DNA of 6,346 nucleotides from an alpha proteobacterium 3107. GTDB taxonomy: Bacteria > Pseudomonadota > Alphaproteobacteria > Rhodobacterales > Rhodobacteraceae. Positions 1 to 6,321 of the stretch are shown in pieces. Both the position numbers and the translations under genes were made by a program. The DNA lies in NCBI GenBank assembly GCA_001483205.1, contig JPPB01000010.1, forward strand, positions 1-6,346, in the 5' to 3' direction. Numbering within the stretch: the stretch's first letter is position 1; each line of letters opens with the position of its first letter. Under the pieces are notes generated by a model. It saw only the letters and a program-made list of their open reading frames with translations. It ran no database searches and was not told the DNA's origin.

Positions 1-20
1 GCGTCAGTGACCAACCTGTC

Positions 21-67
21 CCGCCCGGCGGAACTGCCCAAGCAGCGCCCGGCCCGGCGGGCGCTGC
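21..67 (+). repeat. Intergenic palindromic repeat, copy 1
   Basis: Bases 21-51 match bases 4928-4898 read on the other strand at 30 of 31 positions; the shared block begins CCGCCCGGCGGAACTG. Weaker similarity (a CCAA..CC tract) extends left to about base 11. The block runs into a perfect 10-bp stem, GCAGCGCCCG (42-51) with CGGGCGCTGC (58-67), around a 6-base GC-only loop. It lies downstream of the bamF-like gene. The only T run nearby (76-80) begins nine bases beyond the stem, so a classic intrinsic terminator is not obvious. It is most likely one member of a dispersed intergenic repeat family; both copies here lie 3' of genes, in opposite orientations. Function is not known from the sequence. 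Confidence 0.7.
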
Positions 68-98
68 CCTCACCATTTTTGTGAAATCCGTGGCCCAT

Positions 99-119
99 AT
101 GTCCGCCGGACCCGGACAT
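99..119 (-). terminator. Hairpin 3' of the bamF-like gene, possible transcript end
   Basis: ATGTCCG (99-105) pairs perfectly with CGGACAT (113-119) around a 7-base loop, 20 bases past the stop codon of the lipoprotein gene. No U-rich tract follows in the minus-strand direction, so this is not a textbook intrinsic terminator. It could protect the mRNA 3' end or mark a Rho-dependent stop. The rest of 1-138 shows no gene. Confidence 0.3.
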
Positions 120-138
120 CATACAAAGACCTTCGCTA

Positions 139-684
139 TCACCGGGCGGCGGGATCAGGCGGGGCGGCGGGCGTGCGCACCCCAAGCCTGCGCAGACGCC
201 TGAGCTCCGCATACTGATCCAGCGACTGGCCCGCATAAGAGTCGAAATAGACATTGACGTTGAAAACCCGCTCCAGCAACAGCCCCCGGTTCCGGTGGCG
301 AAACGCCAGATCCTCGGCGGCCAGTGCCTGCCGGATGTCGGGTGCGACCCCGAACCGCGCCGCATGGGACAGCAGGCCGCCATCGGTGCGCGGCGTGGCG
401 TTGTCGCGCCCCAGTGCGGCGGGCCTGCCCCCCAGCGCCGCCACCGCATCAGCGTCCGGCGTCGGGTCCGTGCGGTCGGCCCCGCCCGGCGTCGGCTCCG
501 GCAGGGCGGTGTAATCCTCGGGCGCGGCCAGGGGTTTGGCAGGGATCACCGCAAACTCATCCGGCCCGGCGGTTCTGGGAAAAATCATCAGATCAGGGGG
601 GGCCTTTTCGCGATTGCCACAGGCGGACAGCGAAACCCCCAGCAAGGCGACGGCAAGCGCAATCCTGTAAAATCCGGTCTGCAT
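139..684 (-). CDS. BamF-like outer-membrane lipoprotein (DUF3035 family)
   Basis: This is a 181-residue predicted lipoprotein. Residues 1-21 form a signal peptide with a hydrophobic core (IALAVALLGVSL), ending in the lipobox LSAC at 19-22, so Cys22 should be lipidated and become the mature N-terminus. The next part is Pro-rich and carries the DUF3035 hallmarks PDEFAVIPAKPL (about 41-52), PTPGGADRTDP (about 64-74) and DAVAALGG (about 79-86). DUF3035 is the family described as BamF, an accessory subunit of the alphaproteobacterial BAM complex that inserts beta-barrel proteins into the outer membrane; that role is transferred from the family, not shown here. Residues 105-170 look more folded. 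The tail after 170 is Pro/Ala-rich. The ATG has a strong Shine-Dalgarno, AGGGAG, six bases upstream. The gene lies 55 bases after lspA, whose product should process it, and is probably the last gene of the operon. Family confidence is high, BAM role moderate. Confidence 0.85.
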   Translation of the reverse strand: MQTGFYRIALAVALLGVSLSACGNREKAPPDLMIFPRTAGPDEFAVIPAKPLAAPEDYTALPEPTPGGADRTDPTPDADAVAALGGRPAALGRDNATPRTDGGLLSHAARFGVAPDIRQALAAEDLAFRHRNRGLLLERVFNVNVYFDSYAGQSLDQYAELRRLRRLGVRTPAAPPDPAAR

Positions 685-739
685 TGGACACTCCCTGAAA
701 CCCGTATCGTCCGTTCTTTACCCCATCCTGCCGGGCACG

Positions 740-1216
740 TCACGGGGTCTTGTTGCCCGGCGCAAACAAAAGCAGCCCGACAGCCCCCGCGAAAACCGCC
801 ACATCGGCGATATTGAACGCATAGGGGTTGTTGATCCCGCAGCATGACATGTTGAGGAAATCGGCAACAGCGCCATAGATCAGGCGGTCGAAAACATTGC
901 CTGCGGCCCCGCCGACCAGCACCCCCGCCGACAGGCGCGCCATCAACCCGGCCCCGCTGCCCCGGACCCAGACGATAACCCAGGCCGAGATCACCACCGC
1001 AACCGCGATCAGAACCCAGCGCGACGTGTCGAAAAGGCCGAAATTTATCCCGTAATTCCACGCCATGCGAAAGTTGAGGAACGGCGGCAGCACGTCGATG
1101 CTGCCCAATTCCCGCAGGTTCAGGACATGCACGATCAGCGCCTTTGAAAGCTGATCAAGCAGAAAGACCACCACCGCCGCCGGAAAAACCCCTTTCATAC
1201 CGCTCATATCGCCCAT
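740..1216 (-). CDS. lspA: Lipoprotein signal peptidase II
   Basis: LspA is the inner-membrane aspartic peptidase (family A8) that cuts the signal peptide of prolipoproteins just before the lipidated Cys. The 158-residue protein shows the family pattern: a first membrane segment (about 10-29) with the conserved DQLSK at 21-25; the periplasmic NYGINFGLF at 54-62; membrane segments at about 66-84, 93-112 and 135-152; the GNVFDRL motif at 106-112; and the two catalytic aspartates, Asp119 in VADFLN and Asp138 in FNIAD. The SCCGINNPYAFN loop is, as I recall, typical of Rhodobacterales. Length is normal. The start is uncertain. ATG at 1216 follows the purH stop by 6 bases, but its purine-rich AAGGGG lies very close to it; ATGs at 1207 and 1198 are alternatives, and the 1198 start (MKGVFPAAV) resembles relatives best. 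It sits between purH and a lipoprotein gene in the same probable transcript. Confidence 0.95.
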   Translation of the reverse strand: MGDMSGMKGVFPAAVVVFLLDQLSKALIVHVLNLRELGSIDVLPPFLNFRMAWNYGINFGLFDTSRWVLIAVAVVISAWVIVWVRGSGAGLMARLSAGVLVGGAAGNVFDRLIYGAVADFLNMSCCGINNPYAFNIADVAVFAGAVGLLLFAPGNKTP

Positions 1217-1222
1217 GCCCCC

Positions 1223-2836
1223 TTAGTGCCGGAAATGCCGTATCCCGGTAAAGACCATGGCCAGACCGGCCTCATCAGCGGCCCGTATCACCTGATCATC
1301 CCGTTTAGAACCACCGGGCTGAATGATGGCAGAGGCCCCGGCCCCGGCAATTCCGATCACCCCGTCGGCGAAGGGAAAGAACGCATCCGAGGCAACCGCC
1401 GATCCTATTATGGGACTGTGGGGCAGGCCCAGTTCCCCGGCCATGCGCTCTGCCTTGGCGATGGCGATATTCACACTGTCCAGACGGCTGGCCTGTCCCG
1501 CGCCGATCCCGACGGTGGCCCCGCCCTTTACGCAGACGATGGCGTTTGACCTGACATGCCGGGCCACTGTCCAGGCAAACAGCAGGTCGCGCAGCTCTTC
1601 CGGTGACGGGGCGCGCTGTGTCACCACCTTCAGGGCGTCAGGCACGATATGGCCGACATCCCGATCCTGCGCCAGAAACCCGCCCGCGACCTGTCTGAGC
1701 ATGGTGGCCGGGGCGTCAGGGGACGGCAGCCCGCCGGTTGTCAGCAGGCGCAGGTTTGCCTTGCCCGCAAGAAGGCGCTTTGCCTCTGTGCCCGCGTCCG
1801 GCGCGATGACGACTTCGGTGAAGGTTCGGGCGATCTCTGTTGCGGTTGCCGCGTCCAGCGGGTGGTTGAGCGCGACAATACCGCCGAATGCAGAAGTGCG
1901 GTCACAGTCAAGCGCCTTTGCGTAGGCGTCCCGCAGGGTGTCCGCCCGCGCCACCCCACAGGGACCGGCATGTTTGACGATCACGCAGGCCGGGCCGTCG
2001 GCGGGGTCAAACTCCGCCACCAGTTCAAAAGCCGCGTCGGTGTCGTTGATGTTGTTATAGCTCAGCGCCTTGCCCTGATGCTGTTGCGCCGTTGCCACAC
2101 CGGGACGGGCAGAGCCGTCGGTATAGAACGCCGCCCGCTGGTGGGGGTTTTCGCCGTAACGCAAGCCCCGCGCAAGGGTGCCGCAGATCACCCGGTGGCG
2201 CGGCATCGGCCCCTGCGCGTCGCCCGCCTCGCCCGCCATCCAGCCGGACACCGCCGCGTCATAGGCGGCGGTTGTCTCATAGGCGGTCCTCGCCAGCCGT
2301 CGCCGGAAGGCAAGGGTCGTCCGGCCATCATGGGCGTCAAGTTCGGCCAGCAGCGCAGTGTAATCGTTTACATCGGTGATGACGCTGACAAAGGCGTGGT
2401 TCTTTGCCGCCGCGCGAATCATCGCCGGGCCACCGATGTCGATGTTTTCGATGCAGGTGCGCGCGTCCCGCCCCTCGGCGACGGTGCGGGCGAACGGATA
2501 GAGGTTCACCACCACAAGGTCGATTGCGGCAATCCCGTGGTCGGCCATCGCCGCCAGATGCGCCCTGTCGTCGCGCCGGGCCAGCAGGCCGCCATGAATG
2601 CGGGGGTGCAGGGTCTTCACCCGCCCGTCCAGTATTTCGGGAAAGTCGGTGACATCGGACACCTCGGTCACCGGAATGCCCGCCGCCCGCAATGTGTGCG
2701 CGGTGCCGCCGGTCGAGAGTATTTCGACCCCGCGGGCGTGAAGCGACCGGGCGAAATCGTGCAGCCCGCTCTTGTCGGAAACGGAAATCAGGGCGCGGCT
2801 GAGCGGGGCGAGGTCAGGGGCGGGATCAGCGGTCAT
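1223..2836 (-). CDS. purH: Bifunctional AICAR formyltransferase / IMP cyclohydrolase
   Basis: PurH catalyses the last two steps of de novo purine synthesis in the cytoplasm: formylation of AICAR to FAICAR using 10-formyl-tetrahydrofolate, then ring closure to IMP. At 537 residues it is full length. The N-terminal MGS-like cyclohydrolase domain (about 14-200) has SVSDKSG (18-24), STGGTA (41-46), [14 protein letters not shown] (65-78) and [16 protein letters not shown] (131-146). The formyltransferase domain (about 215-537) has [13 protein letters not shown] (225-237), [13 protein letters not shown] (259-271), the catalytic Lys288-His289, [10 protein letters not shown] (315-324), RSNAIV (429-434) and the C-terminal RHFRH. 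One oddity is HAGPCG at 289-294, where bacterial relatives usually read HANPCG. The ATG overlaps the stop of the upstream gene as ATGA, suggesting translational coupling; AAGGAA ten bases upstream is a somewhat distant Shine-Dalgarno. lspA follows after 6 bases. No purine-responsive regulatory element was recognised. Confidence 0.97.
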   Translation of the reverse strand: MTADPAPDLAPLSRALISVSDKSGLHDFARSLHARGVEILSTGGTAHTLRAAGIPVTEVSDVTDFPEILDGRVKTLHPRIHGGLLARRDDRAHLAAMADHGIAAIDLVVVNLYPFARTVAEGRDARTCIENIDIGGPAMIRAAAKNHAFVSVITDVNDYTALLAELDAHDGRTTLAFRRRLARTAYETTAAYDAAVSGWMAGEAGDAQGPMPRHRVICGTLARGLRYGENPHQRAAFYTDGSARPGVATAQQHQGKALSYNNINDTDAAFELVAEFDPADGPACVIVKHAGPCGVARADTLRDAYAKALDCDRTSAFGGIVALNHPLDAATATEIARTFTEVVIAPDAGTEAKRLLAGKANLRLLTTGGLPSPDAPATMLRQVAGGFLAQDRDVGHIVPDALKVVTQRAPSPEELRDLLFAWTVARHVRSNAIVCVKGGATVGIGAGQASRLDSVNIAIAKAERMAGELGLPHSPIIGSAVASDAFFPFADGVIGIAGAGASAIIQPGGSKRDDQVIRAADEAGLAMVFTGIRHFRH

Positions 2837-4608
2837 CCTGTCGGCATTCCTTCATCGGCCGGGGCGGACACCCGACCGGCAGACTTCAGGTCACGCAGGG
2901 CGACCGGCGTGCCCTCTGTCTTGGCCAGCGACCAGGTAAGGCGGTTTGAATAGTCTTCAATGCGGGCGGACAGGATGATCTGCATGGTTTTGAGCGGCCC
3001 CGGACGGTTGGATTCCAGATAGACCGAAGGCTCCAGACTCAATTCCGCCGCCCCGTCATGGCGAAAGACCCAGACCTCGCCGCTCTTCAGCGCCATCGGG
3101 ACGGTGCCGTCCTCCGCATCCAGCACCGCATTGACATCCGGATGCAGGTGAAAGCGGATCGCGCAGGCAATGCCTTGCAGCCCGGCCCGGTCATTTGCCT
3201 TGTCAAAGTGCCGCATGTCACGCTCGTTCTGAATTGTCAGCGCGTCCTCACCCTCAAGCACCCGCCCGTCGGTGCTGAGGCAGAGCGTGCGCTCATGGGT
3301 CAGCCCGTGGGTCTTGCGATACCCGTCATGGGCACCGCGATAGATGATGCCTTCGACATAGCGTTGCGACGAAAACGTGACCACCGACGGCTGATCGGAC
3401 AGAAGTTCGCCGCCCCGCCCGGCCCGCGCCGCGCCGCTGCCAAAGCGGGACGACGACATCCCGTCGATGCCGAGCGTGGAATGCGACGGCGTGGCCCGCG
3501 CCGCCCTGCGCCAGTCCGCGCCGAACACCGCCCCCGATCCGCAGTTCACGATCAGCGCCCGCCGCCCCGAGGTAAGCTCAAACGCCAGGGTCGAGGCATG
3601 GGCATTGCCGGATGCAGGGCCGCCGGGCGGCGCGCTTGCGTCCACGACGATGCTGGTGCGCCCGCCCGCAAGCCGGAAATACCCCATCGACAGGCCCTCC
3701 CCCGGCCCCTGGCGCACGCCCGAGGTGGCAAGGGCGTGGTCAAGCCACCCTTCGCGCCCGCAGCCGCCGCCATGGAACCGGGCCAGATTGCCGTCAGCAT
3801 GACGCACGGCACGCAGCAGGGGCGCAATATGCCGCATGGCGATCATATGCGCCTCCGGCAAGGTGCGGTTTGTCTCGATCAGGACCGCCGCCGCCCATGT
3901 CAGCAGGGTGAACACCTCCAGCAAGTCCTCGGGGTTGCGGGTCGGGATGCCGCCCTGCCGGTCGATCCCGTTTGCGCATTCCCGCGACAGCCCGTCGATG
4001 GCGGGGCCGATGAACCGCTCCATGCCCTTCAGGGCAAGGGCGGCGCATGTCAGCCCGACCAGCGCCTCAAAGCGCGGCAATCCGCCGGGGGCGGCCTTCC
4101 AGCGGCGGCTGAGAAAGGCGACCTGTCTGCCCAGTGCCCGGAAACCGGCTGTGGACAGGTCACTGTCCAGCCCGTCCATCAGGAACGCCCCGTGACTGAT
4201 CCAGCGGATCAGGCGGCGTCCGGTCAGTTCCGGCGTCCAGCCCGGCCCGCGCCCGGCCCCGTATCGGGCGATCCAGTCCGTCGTCCAGGCGCGCGCGCGG
4301 TCCCGCGCCGCCCGGTCGCCGACAGCGGCAAGATCATCAAGCCAGCCAAAGCCGTGCAGTTCCGCCTGTGATTCCGGGGTTGGCAGGGGCAGGGTCCACA
4401 AAGAGCTGTCCTCGCCCAGTTCAACCGGGTGCCCCGCGCAGGGGAACGTCCCGGCGACCAACCGGCGTCCGCGCGCCAGAGAGCCGATCATGCGCGGCTC
4501 CGGTGTGAAGGCAAAGCCCTGTGCCGGGCGCGCAAACACCGTGCGCCTTGCGTGAAAGCCGTTCGCAAGCCGCGTCAGCCTGCTCTCCGATGTGCCTGAT
4601 CCGCTCAC
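2833..4608 (-). CDS. Heparinase II/III-family protein, substrate unknown
   Basis: This 591-residue protein resembles the alphaproteobacterial heparinase II/III-like family found beside purH. The N-terminal part (about 10-300) is mainly alpha-helical in character, with family-like stretches [12 protein letters not shown] (37-48), [15 protein letters not shown] (84-98), [21 protein letters not shown] (starting at 112) and RWISHG (135-140). The C-terminal heparinase II/III-type beta-rich domain (about 305-555) has HASTLAFE (337-344), [12 protein letters not shown] (372-383), [15 protein letters not shown] (426-440) and [12 protein letters not shown] (486-497). Characterised relatives are polysaccharide lyases, but no signal peptide is visible, so a secreted lyase role is not supported; an intracellular or cell-wall-related role is possible. 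The start is GTG at 4608, chosen because the family match begins close to it (LANGFHARR at 14-22). The upstream Shine-Dalgarno is weak. It is probably the first gene of the operon and overlaps purH by four bases. Family is secure; function is unknown. Confidence 0.85.
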   Translation of the reverse strand: MSGSGTSESRLTRLANGFHARRTVFARPAQGFAFTPEPRMIGSLARGRRLVAGTFPCAGHPVELGEDSSLWTLPLPTPESQAELHGFGWLDDLAAVGDRAARDRARAWTTDWIARYGAGRGPGWTPELTGRRLIRWISHGAFLMDGLDSDLSTAGFRALGRQVAFLSRRWKAAPGGLPRFEALVGLTCAALALKGMERFIGPAIDGLSRECANGIDRQGGIPTRNPEDLLEVFTLLTWAAAVLIETNRTLPEAHMIAMRHIAPLLRAVRHADGNLARFHGGGCGREGWLDHALATSGVRQGPGEGLSMGYFRLAGGRTSIVVDASAPPGGPASGNAHASTLAFELTSGRRALIVNCGSGAVFGADWRRAARATPSHSTLGIDGMSSSRFGSGAARAGRGGELLSDQPSVVTFSSQRYVEGIIYRGAHDGYRKTHGLTHERTLCLSTDGRVLEGEDALTIQNERDMRHFDKANDRAGLQGIACAIRFHLHPDVNAVLDAEDGTVPMALKSGEVWVFRHDGAAELSLEPSVYLESNRPGPLKTMQIILSARIEDYSNRLTWSLAKTEGTPVALRDLKSAGRVSAPADEGMPTG

Positions 4609-4698
4609 GCCCTGTTTTACCCCCGGCCCGGTAACTTCACCCCCGTGCCGCGCGCATCCCGCACACGACCCGCACCTTGCTTATTGTCTGCATCATAA

Positions 4699-4727
4699 AG
4701 CATAGAGGCGGAACGCCGGGCTGTCAC
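4699..4727 (-). promoter_or_regulatory. Candidate sigma70-type promoter for the heparinase-purH-lspA-bamF operon
   Basis: On the minus strand, GTGACA (4727-4722, five of six bases of TTGACA) and TATGCT (4704-4699, four of six of TATAAT) are separated by exactly 17 bases. A second possible -10, TATGAT, lies a few bases downstream but has no good -35 partner. Transcription would start near 4692, leaving a leader of about 84 bases before the GTG start at 4608. No riboswitch or attenuator was recognised in that leader. The assignment rests on sequence matching only. Confidence 0.45.
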
Positions 4728-4744
4728 CGGGGAAAACGGGGCGT

Positions 4745-4767
4745 GGTTATTCCCTGTGCAGCCGGGC
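4745..4767 (+). repeat. Direct repeat, displaced copy of the rsmB 3' end
   Basis: These 23 bases are identical to 4962-4984, which hold the last codons and stop of rsmB (ARLHRE, TAA). Identity stops abruptly at both sides. The copies are in the same orientation, 217 bases apart, and bracket the palindromic element at 4796-4928. Read on the minus strand, this copy also encodes ARLHRE and TAA but follows no gene. A 23-base exact match within a few hundred bases is very unlikely by chance, so it marks a duplication or insertion event. Confidence 0.85.
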
Positions 4768-4795
4768 ATAATGGCACGTCAATGGCCAACCCGTT

Positions 4796-4928
4796 CCGCC
4801 CGGACTGTAAGAGGGGCGCTTCTCCGGGGCGGGTGCGCGAACAGTCCAAAGGCAGCGCCCGGCCCGGCGGGTGCAAAGCGCCCGCCGTGGGGCGGGGCGG
4901 GCGCTGCCTGGGCAGTTCCGCCGGGCGG
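4796..4928. repeat. Nested palindromic intergenic element, copy 2 of the repeat
   Basis: About 133 bases fold back on themselves in several nested layers. The ends are CCGCCCGG (4796-4803) and CCGGGCGG (4921-4928), extended to CCGCCCGG-ACTG when a CGGA insertion in the right arm is allowed. Inside lie GGACTGT (4802-4808) with ACAGTCC (4841-4847), then the 11-bp GGCAGCGCCCG (4851-4861) with CGGGCGCTGCC (4898-4908). Innermost is a 10-bp stem, CGGCGGGTGC (4865-4874) with GCGCCCGCCG (4878-4887), containing one G-T wobble and an AAA loop. Read on the minus strand, it begins with the same 31 bases as positions 21-51 (one mismatch) and then carries about 30 extra bases inside the hairpin loop. No ORF of its own is credible. 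It may be a MITE- or REP-like element; it could also end rsmB transcripts, although no U tract follows. Confidence 0.7.
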
Positions 4929-4961
4929 ATGGTTTGGCAAGCGATACGGCCATCATGCAAA

Positions 4962-4984
4962 GGTTATTCCCTGTGCAGCCGGGC
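4962..4984 (+). repeat. Direct repeat, copy within the rsmB 3' end
   Basis: This is the partner of the 23-base repeat at 4745-4767. It includes the rsmB stop codon (4964-4966) and the six preceding codons, so it is the functional copy. A duplication located exactly at a gene's 3' end leaves the gene intact, as seen with elements that insert at gene ends, but a simple tandem duplication would look the same. Confidence 0.85.
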
Positions 4985-6238
4985 GATACAGAACCCGTCC
5001 ATGCCGCCCTTCCCGGCCCAGTAATCCGGTCGCAGGCGCACGGCCCCCCCGGGCGTGATCCAGCCGGGATCAATCCACGGCAGTGCCGGGCGCACCACCG
5101 ACAGACCGGCATGGCGCTCAAGGGCGGCGCTGATCTGAAGCTCCCCTTCCTCGGGCAACAGCGAACAGGCGCAATAGACCAGCCGCCCGCCGGGGCGCAA
5201 CAGGCTCAGCGCATGGTCAATCAGGCGTTCCTGCGCCCCGAATAATGCCGGAAAGCCGTCACGGTCTTTCGCGTGGGGCATGTCGGGATGGCGGCGGATC
5301 GTGCCCGACGCGGTGCAGGGGGCATCCAGCAGAACCGCATCATACGTCCCGGTATGCTCAAGCGCATCGCCGATGATCAGGTTGGCCGTCAGCCCGGTGC
5401 GCCGCAGGTTCGCCTGCGTCCGCCTCATACGGGGTTCGGACCGGTCAAGTGCCGTGACATCTGCCCCCGCCGCCGCCAGTTGCATCGTCTTGCCGCCGGG
5501 CGCGGCGCAAAGGTCAAGCACCGCCTCGCCGGACCTCGGGGCCAGAATCGCCACCGGCATTGCTGATGCGGCGTCCTGCACCCACCAGTCGCCATTGACA
5601 TAGCCGGGCAGGGCCGAAACCTGCCCGCCGCCTGCGCAGCGCACCGATCCGTTGGGCAGGGCAATGCCGCCCACACGCGCCGCCAATGCGTCCGCGTCAC
5701 CATTCGCGGGCGTCAGGTCGAGCGGCGCTCCGGCGGCATGAGCGGCCTCGATAGCAAGGGTTGCGGATGCGCCGTAGGTGTCCGTTATCCTCTGCCGCAG
5801 CCATTTCGGAAGCCTCGGCATGGGCAGGTCCGGCCACAGGGCGGGGCCGTGCTGCACGACCCGGCGCAGGGTGGCGTTGACCAGCCCCGACAGATGGGCG
5901 GTTTCGTGCCCGGCGCGGGTCAGCGCGACCGCGTTATTCACCACCCCGTGCCCGGCTTCCTTCAACTGGCATATCTCGACCGTCGCCATGCGCAGGGTGT
6001 TCATTACCGGCGGCGACGGCATCCGGTGCAGATAGCGCCCCAGCAACCGGTCGGCCCGGTCCATCCACCTTAAGGTTTCCCGCGCCAGCCGCATGGCGCG
6101 GGCCATGTCACCGGGGTAAAGCCCCGACAGCGGCCCCCTGGTGGCGTCATCCCACTCCGCCGGCAGGCGTTTGTCGAGCAGAACGCCGTTCAGCAGCGCC
6201 AGAGCGGCCTGTCGGGCAATGCGGCCTGTATGCGGCAT
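4964..6238 (-). CDS. rsmB: 16S rRNA (cytosine-967 C5)-methyltransferase
   Basis: RsmB (Sun/Fmu) uses S-adenosylmethionine to methylate C5 of cytosine 967 of 16S rRNA (E. coli numbering) during small-subunit assembly. From the ATG at 6238 it has 424 residues, normal for the family. Residues 1-130 form the NusB-like RNA-binding domain (ARQAALALLNGVL at 8-20, NNAVALTR at 101-108, LSGLVNATLRR at 116-126). The Rossmann methyltransferase domain carries the SAM motif VLDLCAAPGGKT (240-251), the motif IV cysteine Cys308 in LDAPCTASGTIRRHPD, and the motif VI cysteine Cys358 in LVYCACSLLPEEGE. Motif VI reads ACS where relatives usually have TCS; the cysteine is kept. The frame is open to 6340, but that extension overlaps the divergent gene's start and is not family-like, so MPHTGRIARQ is preferred, with GGAAC nearby as a weak Shine-Dalgarno. 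The last codons and stop are duplicated at 4745-4767. No convincing promoter of its own was found in the short divergent gap. Confidence 0.95.
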   Translation of the reverse strand: MPHTGRIARQAALALLNGVLLDKRLPAEWDDATRGPLSGLYPGDMARAMRLARETLRWMDRADRLLGRYLHRMPSPPVMNTLRMATVEICQLKEAGHGVVNNAVALTRAGHETAHLSGLVNATLRRVVQHGPALWPDLPMPRLPKWLRQRITDTYGASATLAIEAAHAAGAPLDLTPANGDADALAARVGGIALPNGSVRCAGGGQVSALPGYVNGDWWVQDAASAMPVAILAPRSGEAVLDLCAAPGGKTMQLAAAGADVTALDRSEPRMRRTQANLRRTGLTANLIIGDALEHTGTYDAVLLDAPCTASGTIRRHPDMPHAKDRDGFPALFGAQERLIDHALSLLRPGGRLVYCACSLLPEEGELQISAALERHAGLSVVRPALPWIDPGWITPGGAVRLRPDYWAGKGGMDGFCIARLHRE

Positions 6239-6258
6239 CTGTTCCGGCCCCGTGATGG

Positions 6259-6287
6259 TTGATGTTCCGGCATGGGGTGGCTTATAT
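6259..6287 (+). promoter_or_regulatory. Candidate sigma70-type promoter for the divergent gene
   Basis: TTGATG (6259-6264) and TTATAT (6282-6287) are separated by exactly 17 bases. Transcription would begin near 6294, about 28 bases before the ATG at 6322. The -10 region reads partly as TATAAG on the other strand, and a poor minus-strand pair (TTGCGG at 6307-6302, 15-base spacer) could serve rsmB, but that one is weak. Confidence 0.5.
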
Positions 6288-6321
6288 CGGCCATGCGCCC
6301 GCCGCAAGCAGGAGACCCGGC

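Noticed and set aside
42..80. Intrinsic terminator made of the 42-67 stem and the T5 run at 76-80
   Set aside because: The T run begins nine bases after the stem and is short, so the spacing is wrong for a standard intrinsic terminator. The stem is better explained as part of the dispersed repeat.
295..816. Plus-strand frames opposite the bamF-like gene and the lspA 3' end
   Set aside because: The minus strand has a lipobox protein with a strong Shine-Dalgarno and DUF3035 motifs. The plus-strand translations are Arg/Pro/Gly-rich and look like shadows.
1649..2953. Long open frame on the plus strand (434 codons) opposite purH
   Set aside because: It lies antisense to a full-length purH with conserved motifs. 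The Arg/Gly/Val-rich, low-complexity translation is typical of shadow frames in GC-rich DNA, and no family features are visible.
3058..4371. Long open frame on the plus strand (437 codons) opposite the heparinase-family gene
   Set aside because: Same reason: an antisense shadow of a real coding frame, with no recognisable domain and no supporting ribosome-binding site.
2833..4608. Polysaccharide-degradation locus based on the heparinase name
   Set aside because: There are no transporters, sulfatases, other lyases or regulators nearby and no signal peptide. The neighbours are housekeeping genes.
4747..5121. Minus-strand frame overlapping the rsmB 3' end and the intergenic palindrome, ending in ARLHRE
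   Set aside because: It is out of frame with rsmB over the shared part. The ARLHRE ending is explained by the 23-base duplication, and there is no sign that it is translated.
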